Assembly (NCBI RefSeq): GCF_000220395.1
Contig: NW_004086048.1
Coordinates: 1 to 59,171, forward strand
Source of the DNA: Ichthyophthirius multifiliis
Taxonomy: Eukaryota; Ciliophora; Oligohymenophorea; Hymenostomatida
Direction: 5' to 3'
Length of the DNA: 59,171 bases
Shown: positions 27,187 to 38,531 of the stretch, piece after piece
How positions within the stretch are numbered: position 1 is the stretch's first letter
Layout of the letters: every line of letters begins with the position of its first letter
Notes under the pieces: model-generated
The model's database searches: none
Told to the model about the DNA's origin: nothing
What the model saw: only the letters and a program-made list of their open reading frames with translations
Program-made: the position numbers and the translations under genes

Positions 27187-28433
27187 ATGAATATATTAAT
27201 AAAAATATGGGATTCACATATTTTATTTTCATATTAATAATAATAAATATAAAGTAAGTAAATCTTGAAATAATAAAAAGTTAAATTTTAATAAAATCTT
27301 CCTAAAATTCTTGAATAATATACTTTTTTTAAAAAAGGAATTCTATAATTAAATGAATTTTCATAAATTAATAATTAATTAAATGTTTCGAAGATTTTAG
27401 CTTAAATAAATAATGATCTTAAGTATTTCAAAATATATGATTTGGTTAAAAAAATGATTAAGAAAAGTTTTATTTTATACACTGATATTGAATATAATGA
27501 AGATAAATTAATTAAATAAAGTTTTTTCCTACCTTATGAATATAGAATTAAAAATAATCTAAACAAAAACAAATTTAATCAAAAATTGTTAAGTGATATT
27601 GAATAAAAAATCAAATTGACAATTCTTTAAATATTATATTAATAAATTAAAAAAAAAAATAGTTTAATTATAGAATAAGTAATAATTTATATTTATTTAT
27701 TAATTGTAATAAAATATATAAGTTTAATTAAGAAAAATAAAAGTTTATTTAATAAAATATTTAGATTATAAATTAAGAAAGAGCAAGGTATATTTTTTTT
27801 ATATATAATATAAAAATTAAATTTTATGTTTTTTTTTTTTTTATAGAATGATGCTTTAAACAACTCCTAATGTTTTAAAATAATTAAATTCTAAAAATTT
27901 TGATTATTTACCATTTAAAAATACGATTTAATTAATAGCTTAGGATATAAAAGATTTTCCAGAAAAACCAATTGTTAAAATAGAAATAACTAAAAAGTAT
28001 ATTTTATATTATAAATAATTATATTTTTTATTATTTATATATATTTTTGTTATAACTATAAAATAAAAAAAGAACTTTTAATTACTATTTTGATAAATAT
28101 GTATAATTTCTTATACAATTAAATTAACAATTAGAATATTATGAATAAGGAAAAAAAAAATATATAATATAAATAATTAAACATTAATTAAGAAATAGAA
28201 TAGAATATACATAATTATATAGATAATTTATTAAAAGATTTTAAATAATATTAAAAGAATAAAAATAAGAAATTATGAAAATAAAACTTATAAAAAAAAT
28301 AAAAATATTGATTTATTTATAAATAAACATCATAAATTTAAATCAAATAGGACTTTTTTTAAATCTAAAAACACTTTTTTATATATATTTTTCTAAAATA
28401 AATTATATTATTCATTAAAAAACTTCATAATGA
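27187..28433 (+). CDS. Unidentified lysine/isoleucine-rich protein
   Basis: From ATG 27187 the frame runs to TGA 28431-28433 with two introns (about 27794-27846 and 27997-28071), giving roughly 370 residues. Regions with balanced composition include KYFKIYDLVKKMIKKSFILY, FFLPYEYRIKNNL, TPNVLKQLNSKNFDYLPF and IAQDIKDFPEKPIVKIEITK. The second half is helical and basic (YVQFLIQLNQQLEYYEQGKK). There is no signal peptide or clear membrane segment, although a hydrophobic stretch near 27685-27735 (YIYLLIVIKYISLI) could be one. I do not recognise the family. It starts only 47 bp after the RCC1 stop, so it could be a 3' part of that gene, but the TGA between them argues for two genes. Confidence 0.5.
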
Positions 28434-28691
28434 TCATTTTGCGTGTCTCTTTAATTTTAATTTTTTACATTTCTAATAATATAATTCTAAACAATATAAT
28501 TATAAAAATAAAATTAAATTAAAAAAAAATATATTACAGAATAAATATTATAATAAGAATTAATATTTTATTCATAAGTAAAGATTATTAACAAAATTAA
28601 AACAAAAGAAACAATTTTAAAACACAAGAAAATAATCATAATAAAATAAATAAAGCCATGTAAACCTTAAACTTTATCTTAATCATAATAA

Positions 28692-29314
28692 TCAAATTAA
28701 TTATAAAAAATAAAATTTCCCATATATCCGATTTACTTTATATAAATATAATCTTAAATCATACAAAAACTAACAGCTATAACAATCCAGGTCAGTTAAT
28801 TTTAGGTAATTTTTTTATTCGAAAATTTGGCAATAATACATCCATAAGCAAAAATCTATTATTTTATAAATGAAAGAAAATAAAAAAATTACTTCTAAAA
28901 AAGAGCATTTCAATAAAGAAGTAAAAATACTAAAAATTAAGCAAATAATATTTATATAAAACACAATGTTTTAAAATATTTATTAATTAGTTTTTTATTA
29001 TTTAATTTTCTACGACTCTTCTTCAAAATTAGTTTGTTTTTTTAATTATATTGATTATTATGATTATTATTATTATTATGATTGATATTATGTTTATTAT
29101 GATTATTAAAATTATTGCTATTATGATACTTATTATGATTATTAAAATTATTACTTTTATTATTATTATGAATATTATGATAATTATTATTATTATTACA
29201 TTTATGATTTTTATTATTCTTATTATGATAAATATTATGATTATTAATATTATTATTATGATTATTATTACAATAATGATTATTATTACAATTATGATTA
29301 TTATTTTAATTATG

Positions 29315-29364
<50 letters not shown>

Positions 29365-30119
29365 GATTTTGTTATTTATTATATATTTTATAATTATTAT
29401 GGTGTTTAATATTACGATTATTATTATTATTATTATTAAATTTATTTATATTATTATGATTATTACGAATGTTCCTATTATTTAATCTAACTATCTTTTT
29501 AATTATATTATTATTATTATTTATTTTATACTATTAACATAGATTATGCCTCTATCATTTATTCACATATTATTTATTTTCTTTTACTTTTTTAAATAAT
29601 AGCAATATAATCTAATGCCTTTAGAGTATTTTCATTTTTCTATAATCCACTTTAATTTTAATGAACATACCCTTAATCAAATACTAATTAAATTATTTTT
29701 TAATTTTTATCTTCTATAAGTTTAAAAAGAATTATTATTTCATCATGTGGAAGCAATGTAAAAGAAATTTAATTATTTTCTAAAAAAATATATTATTTAT
29801 GAAAAATAAATAAAAATACATTCAATTTAAGGTTCAGCTAATTTAGCCCCTTTAATACAATTAACTTAAATTTTCTATGAAAAAGCATTTTCAGAAATAC
29901 TCTTAATATAGTAATAATAGAATCCAGCATTCTAAAACCTATACACATAAGCTTGACCATGATTAAATTTCTAAAATTATCCAGTCTATATAGCATGACT
30001 TCTTAATATATGTTTTTAAATTTCAATAGCCTAATGATCATAATCAAAAACTTATTATAAACTAACATTGTACTTGCTATATGTACCTATATGATAAAAT
30101 AAAAATAATGATAATATAG

Positions 30120-30153
<34 letters not shown>

Positions 30154-31627
30154 TTATATTTATAAATTTACTTATTATAAAATTTCTAGTAATATCAGAA
30201 CACCATCTACCTTCAATAACAATAATATAATGACCTTAATCTAAGTCTTCTTCTATGCATATATTTCTTTCATTTAAATAATTTTAAGATACATATTTAA
30301 GAGTATTCTTATCAATTATTTTTGCCATTAAAATACTAAATATCGAATAACTATGGTTATTTTTGTTTATATATCTTATATCTTATTAATGTAATTAAAT
30401 ATAGCATTTAGTTTATTCATTAACTGTTAATTTTAATATAGTATAGTCTTCTTATTTTTTAATATTTTATTATAACTAAATACTATTAAAAACAAAACTT
30501 TCATTTATTTTTACAGTCCCTATAATATCAAAATTAGTAAAAAAGTCTTCCAAATCAATCCAAAAAAAGCCTTAATTTTTATCGTTTTCTATATTTAATT
30601 ATTATTTTAATTAAGGAGTCCACATATTACTATTTTAAGACCAATTTCCGTTCCATTCAACAGGTCTAAAATTTATATATATATATTTATATTTTTTTTT
30701 TTTTTATAAATATATATAATTATTTACGCCCATAAAGTTCTTAATTTAATTAATCTATATACTTTTCCTGAAAAATCATTATAAATATAAGTTTAATTTA
30801 TAGAATAAGGCATATTTTAAATAAATCCGTTTTAATTATTATTCAAACAATAACATTAAGTAAAATATCTACTTTCTATAGATTTATATATATATATCCA
30901 CATTTCTTCTTTAATACTGTTTATACTTTTTTCTATTTAATTTACTACCGCATTATCCTATTCTATATTTTTTGTAAAACATTAATAAGGTGCTCCTGTC
31001 AAATCTGTTAAGGCTTAATATGTTATTCCTTTTTAAATATTTGAATAGCTTCCATAGGCTTTTCCATATGCTTTTTCAAGTAAACTAACCCAATATTCAT
31101 TATTTTTTAAAGATGTAAATGCTAATTCTTAATTATTTTAATTATAGGGAAGATAATCATCTAAAATATTATTTAGATATATAAATTATATTTATTAATT
31201 AATTAAATATACCTATTAAATATGATTTCCATTCTCCATTAATATTTAACCAAATATTATATATTCCATTGGGATTATATTAAAAATTAGAAAATAGTCT
31301 TTTTATAAGAATTGGATTTTCAGCTAAACTGGCAAAGGATAATTAAAGATAAATATCTTTTATTCTTCCTTATTAAATTCCAAAAGGAGAAATATTCTAA
31401 CTACAAATAACTGCTTGTGAGTTTATTCTCTTCCATATTATATCTTTTGGCTGACAAAAAGAAGGACCTAATGATTTTTCAGAATGAGGAAATTCAGGAT
31501 CTTTAAAGGGATTATTTTACATTTAGATTATTTATTATTATTCTGTAAATCTTTTTAAATTATACTCTTATTCATAATTTAAATAAGAATATAAACTTGG
31601 TTAGGTGTTTTATTATAAATTTTTCAT
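28692..31627 (-). CDS. Calpain-like protein lacking the catalytic triad, with polyQ C-terminus
   Basis: ATG at 31627. The calpain protease fold is clear: IIWKRINSQAVICSQNISPFG, NEYWVSLLEKAYGKAYGSY, QALTDLTGAPYQCF and VEWNGNWSQNSNMW, then FFWIDLEDFFTNF. A domain-III-like beta region follows (GHYIIVIEGRWCSD, later LLPHDEIIILFKLIEDK). All three active-site residues are replaced. QGxLGDCW reads QGRIKDIYLQ (Cys to Ile at 31352-31354), GHAYxV reads QNMPYSI (His to Met), and RNPWG reads RTLWA (Asn to Thr). Proteolysis is therefore not expected; such dead calpains are known in protists. Introns lie near 31157-31208, 30666-30724, 30092-30172 and 29779-29820. After about 29540 the frame turns into a long Gln-rich tail coded by TAA, TCA and TAT repeats to about 29045. 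The extension from there to TGA 28692 is hydrophobic and less certain. Confidence 0.8.
29045..29540 (-). repeat. Gln/Ser/Tyr-rich low-complexity tail of the calpain-like gene
   Basis: On the minus strand this is mostly TAA triplets broken by TCA and TAT, giving runs like QQQYQQSQYL and QQSQLQQQS of about 160 residues. On the plus strand it reads as TTA, ATT and ATG runs that only mimic a gene. Confidence 0.7.
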
Positions 31628-31943
31628 TTTATTTTTATTTATTTTTGAATGCTAAATAAATTACTTATTTGTAATTATTTTATATGTTTTATTTTTGTTT
31701 ATTTAAAATACAAATTTTATTTTTATATATTAAAAAAAATAAAACAAAAAAAAGTTGAATTAAAATTAAATAAAGATTATTTATTTATTTATTTTTTAAA
31801 AAAAGAGTTAAATAATTTTAAATAAAATATAAAGAAATAATAAATCTCTATAATTTAATTATTTATTATTAAAAAAAAACATATATATATAAATGTATAA
31901 ATTTTTATATATATATATATATTATTATATTAAATAAATATAA
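31628..31943. other. Spacer between two minus-strand genes
   Basis: This is A+T-rich sequence with a (TA)n at about 31880-31925. No gene was seen. It presumably holds the promoter of the calpain-like gene. Confidence 0.5.
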
Positions 31944-34592
31944 TCATTTTTTATTATTATTTTTATTATTTTTATTTTCTTTATTATCTTTATTAATTTT
32001 ATTATCTTTTATATCTTTATTTTCTTTATTTTCGTCTTACCCAATTCCCATCTATTAATTTTTAACAGCCTCAATTAAAGCTTAATTTTCCATAAGTTAT
32101 TTCATTTTTATTTCTCTATTTTTCTATACTTATATTTCATGTGGTGTAGGTTCCGGTTATTCCCAATCAGGATCTTCCCTTGGGTCAATAGAAGATGGCT
32201 TATCATTATATTTACTTCCATATACATCAATAACTCTTTCAACTAATTCCTTCCAAGTAAATCTTCTAAAATTATTAAGTTTATCTGCCAAAATATTAAT
32301 ATTTTTATCAATTTCATCTATTCTTAAATCATCATAGCATTATCTAGGCTTAGCTATACATCTAAATTTATGATGTTCTTCTATTACTTTCGGGTAATTC
32401 CATAATTCAGGAGGTCTGACTACATTCATATATTTATCAGCGTATTGCTTTTCACATAATTCTAGAAAATATTAAACTTCGCTTTTATTTTTTTTATCTT
32501 TTCTTTTCTATTATTTAGATGTTAGACCAATTCTTAAAAACAAATAATAAAATATATATTTAAAAATAAATAAAATACTAAATATAATAGTCTTATATAT
32601 CTTATTAAACAGCCTCGTTTATATGTCTTAGCATTTCTACACATTCTTCAAATAAATCTTTTTCTTTTTAATCAAGTAAATTTTCTAAAAGCCAATATCT
32701 TCCATATATACTTTCATCGCCTTATAATTCCTATTTAGATATATAAATAAAAATATTTAAATATATTAAAAAACTTTTTATTTTAAAGAATAATTAAATA
32801 TATATTATAATAAATATTAATTATTTTTATTTTAATATATTAATATGTATATATATAATTATATTTTATATATATATACTTTCAATTCTTCTGGTTATAT
32901 ATATATTTCTTTTTTTTTGGAGGTTCCTTAGTTTATTCATCTTATTTTTTTTTATTTTTATCATCTTTTCCACCTTTTTTGGAATCAATTTTTTTTTTGT
33001 CTGCTTTTTTTTCTTCTTTTTTTTTTTCCGTTTTTTTTGGTGGTAGACTTTTTTAACCTTTTTTTCCTTTTGTTGGAGACACAACTTCTATTTTTTTCTA
33101 ATTATCCAAAAGTGCTTATTATTCCAACCATATCTTTTTTTCTTCTTCTCGTTTTTTTAAAGGTGAATTAGCATGTTGTTCGGCCCTTAATTGGCTCAAA
33201 ATAGATAATTTTTCACTCTAAATTCTTAATTTTTCCTCCCTTTCTTTCTTTTATAATTTCCATTTATGCATTTTTTGAATTTGCTTAAAAATAACAAGTA
33301 AGGGAATTGCCTTTGTGGTAATATTTTCGTCTTTTTATAACAAGTTCTCCCTGATCTTCTCATCACTTTCATATATTAAACCAACGACTTCGAAAAAAAA
33401 ATTAAACTAATCCCTTTTTAATGGATTTCCAAGTAATTTTCTGCAATCATTTCAGCATTAATCAGTTTAGTGATATCTTCCATAAGCTAAATATTTTAAT
33501 TTAAGGGAGTTTTCCAATAATTAATACCATAAATCTACAAATTAATTAATGTTTTAGACATATCCCCAAAACAACTATGTAAAGGATTCAAATAAATACT
33601 TTCAGCTTTATTTTCTTACTTATAAAACAGTTATAATTTATAAAATAATCTATGACAATCTGGTAAAATTGGAATTAAAGGTTAAGGGTATTCCTAAATA
33701 AATTAAAAAAAATAATATATATATATATATTATTTACTTCCCATAATATACGAAATATATCTTATAAATAATCTGTATATTTATCAATAATTATACGATG
33801 GATAAAATCTCTAACTTCTTTTTCAACTTTTGGTACAAAAGTTATATTAAATTTTTTATTATTAGTTATTTATATCTATTAAATTAACTAAAGGTTATAA
33901 AACCATAGCCTATAAATACAAATAAATATAGTATATATAAATATATATATATATAACTATATTTATATATTTATATATTTTTTTATATATTTATATATAT
34001 AAATTTATATTTATTACTAAATATTTATTATATATTAAATCATGATCATTTTTAACATGTTTAGTAAAAAAAGAAATGAATTCTTTCATAAGTACTATTA
34101 CAGCTTTTTTTTAAACTTATAATGTATCAGGTTATAAATCATCAATTTCTTTTATATAATTCATTATTTTTATAAATTTATGTCTGCAATGATAACTATT
34201 ATCTTAATGTTCTCGTACGACACCACAATAAAAACCATCTATTTAATATTAAATATTTTCTTCGTCTTTTTAAGCAAAAAATGTACTTCTAATTTATTCG
34301 TGTTTAAATTCTTTTATTTTTCCTGTTTTTAACTTATATATAATTAAATTATATATATTTAATAAATAATATTTTTTACTTTATATAATTTAAAAAACTC
34401 ATACAGTTTATTTAAATATGGATACCATTCTCCTGTAAAATCTTTACTTGTTTCAGTTATATTAGATTATGATTATTCTTCTAATAATAAAGCTATATCT
34501 TTAATTTATTTGTATTCGTCGGATTATTTCCATTATTCGAATTATGCTTTTTAAGCTTCTGGGTCAATTTTCTTAGGTTTTTTTACTGGCAT
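31944..34592 (-). CDS. Large charged coiled-coil protein, unidentified
   Basis: ATG at 34592 (MPVKKPKKIDPEAQKAQFEQ). Conserved-looking parts include FTGEWYPYLNKLYEFF, DGFYCGVVREHQDNSYHCRH, FIHRIIIDKYTDYLQDIFRI, YPQPLIPILPDCHRLFYKL and RKLLGNPLKRDQFNFFFEVV. A Lys/Glu-rich coiled coil (MHKWKLQKKEREEKLRIQ) and a basic linker follow, then DESIYGRYWLLENLLD and ADKYMNVVRPPELWNYPKV. The end is acidic and Asn/Lys-rich. About seven short introns were seen, the last ones near 32522-32599 and 32731-32864. Two frame slips lie in short runs: one base missing at ATGATTGCAG (about 33447) and one A missing in the A9 run near 32911-32919. With both allowed the frame is clean to TGA 31944. The composition recalls large axonemal structural proteins, but I cannot name the family. 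Confidence 0.6.
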
Positions 34593-35750
34593 TTAATATT
34601 TTTACTTTTATTTTATTTAATGCTTTGCTTATGAATTAAATATATTTGAAAATATAAATAAATTAAAAAAAGTAAATATTTTTAAATAATTATAACTTAT
34701 TTACAAATAAATAAGTATTAATAAATGACTATTTGTATTTTTTTAATATTAAATATATATATGTATTTATATTAATAATTATAATATATATATATATAAT
34801 ATTTAATATATTTTATAATTATATTTATAATTATTTTTGAATTTTTTTTATCCATTTATTAATTTTTCTAAATTAATTATTTTCTTAATTCAATTAATTT
34901 AAAATTATTAATAAATTACTTTTTGTATTTGCATTATTATGATAAAAGAATATAATATATACAAAATAAATTGAATATTTTATATAAGAAAAAATCTAAT
35001 TTATATATTTAAGAAAATAACAATCAATACAATAACATTTATTATTAATGTTTATTTTTATTAAAATAAAATTCCAAAAACATTATAATTATAATATCTT
35101 AATAAATAAACATATAAACAGCATTAAATTTTATTTATTATTTTAATAAAAGTTTATTATATATAAAAATATTAAAAATTTGAAAATAATTTATATATAT
35201 ATTATTTTTTAATTTTACAAATGTAATAATTATTAAAATGAATTATAAATTAAATATAATATAAATTTTAAATAAATTTTTTACACTTATTATTTATTTT
35301 ATATTATAATATATATATAGAATTAAGAAAATATATTATAAATTAATTTATTATAATTTTTTTTATAATAAATTATATTTTTTTGATTTTCCATCAATAT
35401 ATAAATACATATTATATGTTATTTTTTATTAAGAATATACCAATTAATATTTTTTTTATAATAAAATTAAAATTATATTATTTTTTATATACATTTCTTA
35501 TTAAAACTCTAAAATAATATCTTCTTAAAACTAAAAAAAATAAACCAAAAATCCATTAAATAATATTTTTTTATTCAAAAAAACTGTATAATAATTTTAT
35601 TTTACTATTTAAAAAAAGATAATTTATTTGTTAAACACAAAAAAATATAATTAACATTTTTCAGTTTAAATTATATATATATATATATATATAATTTTAA
35701 GTAAAAAAAAAAAATACTTTATTATAAAAATTTTAAACTGTATTAAAAAA
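34593..35750. other. Long A+T-rich spacer
   Basis: About 1.15 kb of (TA)n, A/T runs and low-complexity frames. I see no gene, RNA or regulatory motif that can be supported. Confidence 0.6.
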
Positions 35751-35751
35751 T

Positions 35752-36208
35752 TTATATTTTAAATTCAATTTTCGTAAAATTATTTATATATATTACTTTA
35801 CCCTGTAATAAATTATTAAAAAAATCTAAAAAAATTATAAAATACGTCATTAATAATTTATTATAATTAATTAAACCCGAAATTTTCAATTTAAATACTC
35901 GAAAAATATTAAAAAATAATAATAATAAAATTACAAAATAAACTAATAAAAAAAATAAAAAAAGCACACACACAATAAATGTCAGATTTTCACGACTACA
36001 ATTTCGGATTTTCAAAACTGGAGGCAGAACACCCTCACCTTTGTAATCTAGAACATCATCCATGACCTCGATTCCTAGTAAAAATAATATTCCTCCCTCG
36101 AGTAAACCTAAAATAAATTATAAATATTAGTATTAGTATTAAGGACCATCATCTTTAAGTACTATTCCTGCTGTAAATATGTAAGCCTAAAATATATTCT
36201 CTAAGTGA
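35752..36208. other. GC-richer island open on both strands
   Basis: Between about 35970 and 36110 the G+C content rises sharply over the spacer. Plus strand: ATG 35979 gives 28 residues (MSDFHDYNFGFSKLEAEHPH and on) to TGA 36063. ATG 36062 overlaps that stop and gives 48 residues (MTSIPSKNNIPPSSKPKINY and on) to TGA 36206. Minus strand: an open frame runs through LKDDGPQYQYQYLQFILGLL, then GGILFLLGIEVMDDVLDY and a hydrophobic stretch (VLFLFFLLVYFVILLLLFF), like a small membrane protein. The plus start has a good A-rich context. Codon patterns do not decide the strand. It might be one small plus-strand gene with a frame slip, one minus-strand membrane protein, or a non-coding RNA. Confidence 0.35.
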
Positions 36209-37099
36209 ACAAATAAATAAGAAAAAAAATAATAATATTATATATATATATATATAAAATTAAATAAAAAATAATATAAAATTAAATAGTATTAGTATTT
36301 ATATAGTATTATTAAAATTAATTAACTTTTTTTATTATAATTAATTTTTTTTTGTATATAAATATTTTACTTTAAAAATTACGAAATTAATAAAAATATA
36401 TTATAAATTTTATTATTTGAATATAATAGACAATTAATTAATTATTATAAAAATAAATTAATAATCAAAATGAAAATATATTATAAATTATATTTTTATA
36501 ATAAATAAAAATTATAATATTAATAATAAAATTATTTATAATAATTAAAATTATAGTAATAATGAAAAATAATAATATAATATATAAACAAATTATTTAT
36601 TTAAAAATATAAATTATTTAATTCTTTAAAAATCTTTTTTATTTTTGAATAAAAAATATACACATTAAATTATAAAATTAGTTAGTTAATATTTTTTTAT
36701 ACAAACAAAAAATGTATTTATATAAAAATTTGTAATAGAATATAAAAAAATAATTTTTGAATAGAAATTGATATAAAAATTAAAACTTGGATTATATATT
36801 TATAAAAATTTAGAAAATAAAAGGGAATACTAAAAATTATAATACTTTTTATTCTAACATTTATTTTTTTAATAACATAAAATAAAAAAAGCAGATATAT
36901 TAAAAAAAATTAAATTAAATTATATAAATTAAATATAAAATTTATTTAAAAAAAAAAAAATATCTTATAAATTAGATATAATAAAAAAAAATCAATTATA
37001 TTTATCTAAAATAATAAAAATATAAATATATATATATAATATAATATATATTATTTTTTATTTATTTATATTTTTATATATACATTTTATTAACAAATA
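36209..37099. other. A+T-rich spacer
   Basis: About 0.9 kb of A/T runs and (TA)n with no supportable gene or RNA. Confidence 0.6.
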
Positions 37100-38221
37100 T
37101 CAATCAATTTACGGATTTATTATTTTTCCCATAAAAAGAATTGAATTGCCAATATTTTCCCTTACTATAAAAATAAATGGCATATTTAAAATTAAATTTT
37201 TCTCGACTTTACATTAATTACCTTTTAATTTTTCCTAACTTCTTTAATTTAAATCTTCTTAAACAGAAAAATCAATAAATTGTTAAATATCACTTATAAA
37301 ACTTCTTTATTATTTTTCTAATCTTAAAAAGTTTGCTTAGAATTCTCCAAAAGCATATTTTATTCCTAATTTTTACATTACATTTACAAATGAGAAATAA
37401 TTTTTTTTTTCTTAAAAAATATTTAATTAAGGAATTCCTACATGCATTAATATTAATTTAGATTAAATAATATATTAATTATAATTTTAAAAAGTAAAAA
37501 ATTTTTTTTCGAAATATTAAAGGCTCACATTTTTCGGCATAATAAAATCTATAGAATAAAAATGTTTTTTTAATGGAAATGATATATAATTGACATAAAA
37601 ATCTTAATAAAACTTAATTTTCTCAATAAAAAATAGAAAATTTTTTTTCAAAAAAACATTTTTATTATTTGTTAAAAAATTATTCACTTAGAAATTCTCA
37701 AAATTTATATATGAAAAATTCTAAAAAAACTCACATTTAAATTAAATTTTATTTAATATAAATATTCTAATACTAGAATTAAAAACTCCCTTTTATAGAA
37801 AATCTTCCTTTTAAAATTTTTCAATGTTTTTTTTATTAATTTCCTCTTTTTCAAATTCACTGCCTAAAATAAATTTTTTTTTTTTGAAAAATTAATCGAA
37901 ATTTCAATTTTTATTTTTTGCAGTTTATAAAGTATCTTCAATAATAATTTCACATATAGAGCTTTTTTTTATATGATATAGTACATTATCAATACCTTAT
38001 TATAGGATTTTTTCAAATGAATCATCTTGCGCGAAATTTAACACATTTTAGAATTCTTCTTTTGTTTTTCCTTCACTTTATAAAGCCAATAAACCTAAAC
38101 AAATATATAATTATGCAGGAGAAAACATCAAATTATGAAAAGAGCTTTAAGCTAGATGATAAAATTGAAAAGCAAAAATATTATTTTGAAATGAAAATTA
38201 AAAAAGTTCGTTTTTAATCAT
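37100..38221 (-). CDS. Serpin-family protein, probably not a classical inhibitor
   Basis: ATG at 38221; the single frame is exactly 374 codons including the stop, the normal serpin length, and has no intron. The N-terminus has the family pattern NNIFAFQFYHLAQSSFHNLM then FSPAQLYICLGLLAL. The middle has NSSIRIFILNKIQFKCEFF and VNYISFPLKKHFYSIDF. The C-terminus ends with the signature MPFIFIVRENIGNSILFMGK then INP. The reactive-loop hinge, normally small residues around EEGTEAAAAT, reads FSVQEDLNQRSQEKL, so loop insertion and inhibition look unlikely. One in-frame TGA interrupts the frame at 37904-37906. It may be a base error for a Gln codon, or two opposite one-base errors in the neighbouring A6 and A12 runs, since the frame between them also gives sensible residues. 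No signal peptide was seen. It is divergent from the next gene, 310 bp away. Confidence 0.8.
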
Positions 38222-38531
38222 TTTTTTTAAGTAAAAATTAATATAAAACAAATAAAAAATAAAATATAATAAATAAACAAAAGAATTTTAAAATAAATAT
38301 AAAAAAAATATTAATAATATAATTATAAAGAATATAATTTATAAATAAAAATACATATAAATATATTAAAAATATATAATTATATATATATTTATATATT
38401 CAAATATATATTTATATATACTATACATTTATATTATTAATATCATTGTATATAAATATATTATAAAATTTTAATTTTAAATAAACATAATTTTTTAAAA
38501 AATATAATAAAATATAATAAAATAAAATAAG
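38222..38531. promoter_or_regulatory. Divergent intergenic region between serpin and phosphatase-like genes
   Basis: These 310 bp between two head-to-head starts must hold both promoters. They contain several A/T runs, a (TA)n near 38370-38420, and repeated AAATATAATA units just before the plus-strand ATG. No named site can be identified. Confidence 0.45.

Noticed and set aside
29051-29485. Plus-strand Ile/Met-rich open frame
   Set aside because: It is the reverse of the Gln-rich tail of the calpain-like gene; its composition is only TTA/ATT/ATG repeats.
30640-30725. Intron retention creating a second calpain form
   Set aside because: The intron has good GT and AG ends and the exon join restores the conserved VEWNGNW block; no evidence of an alternative was seen.
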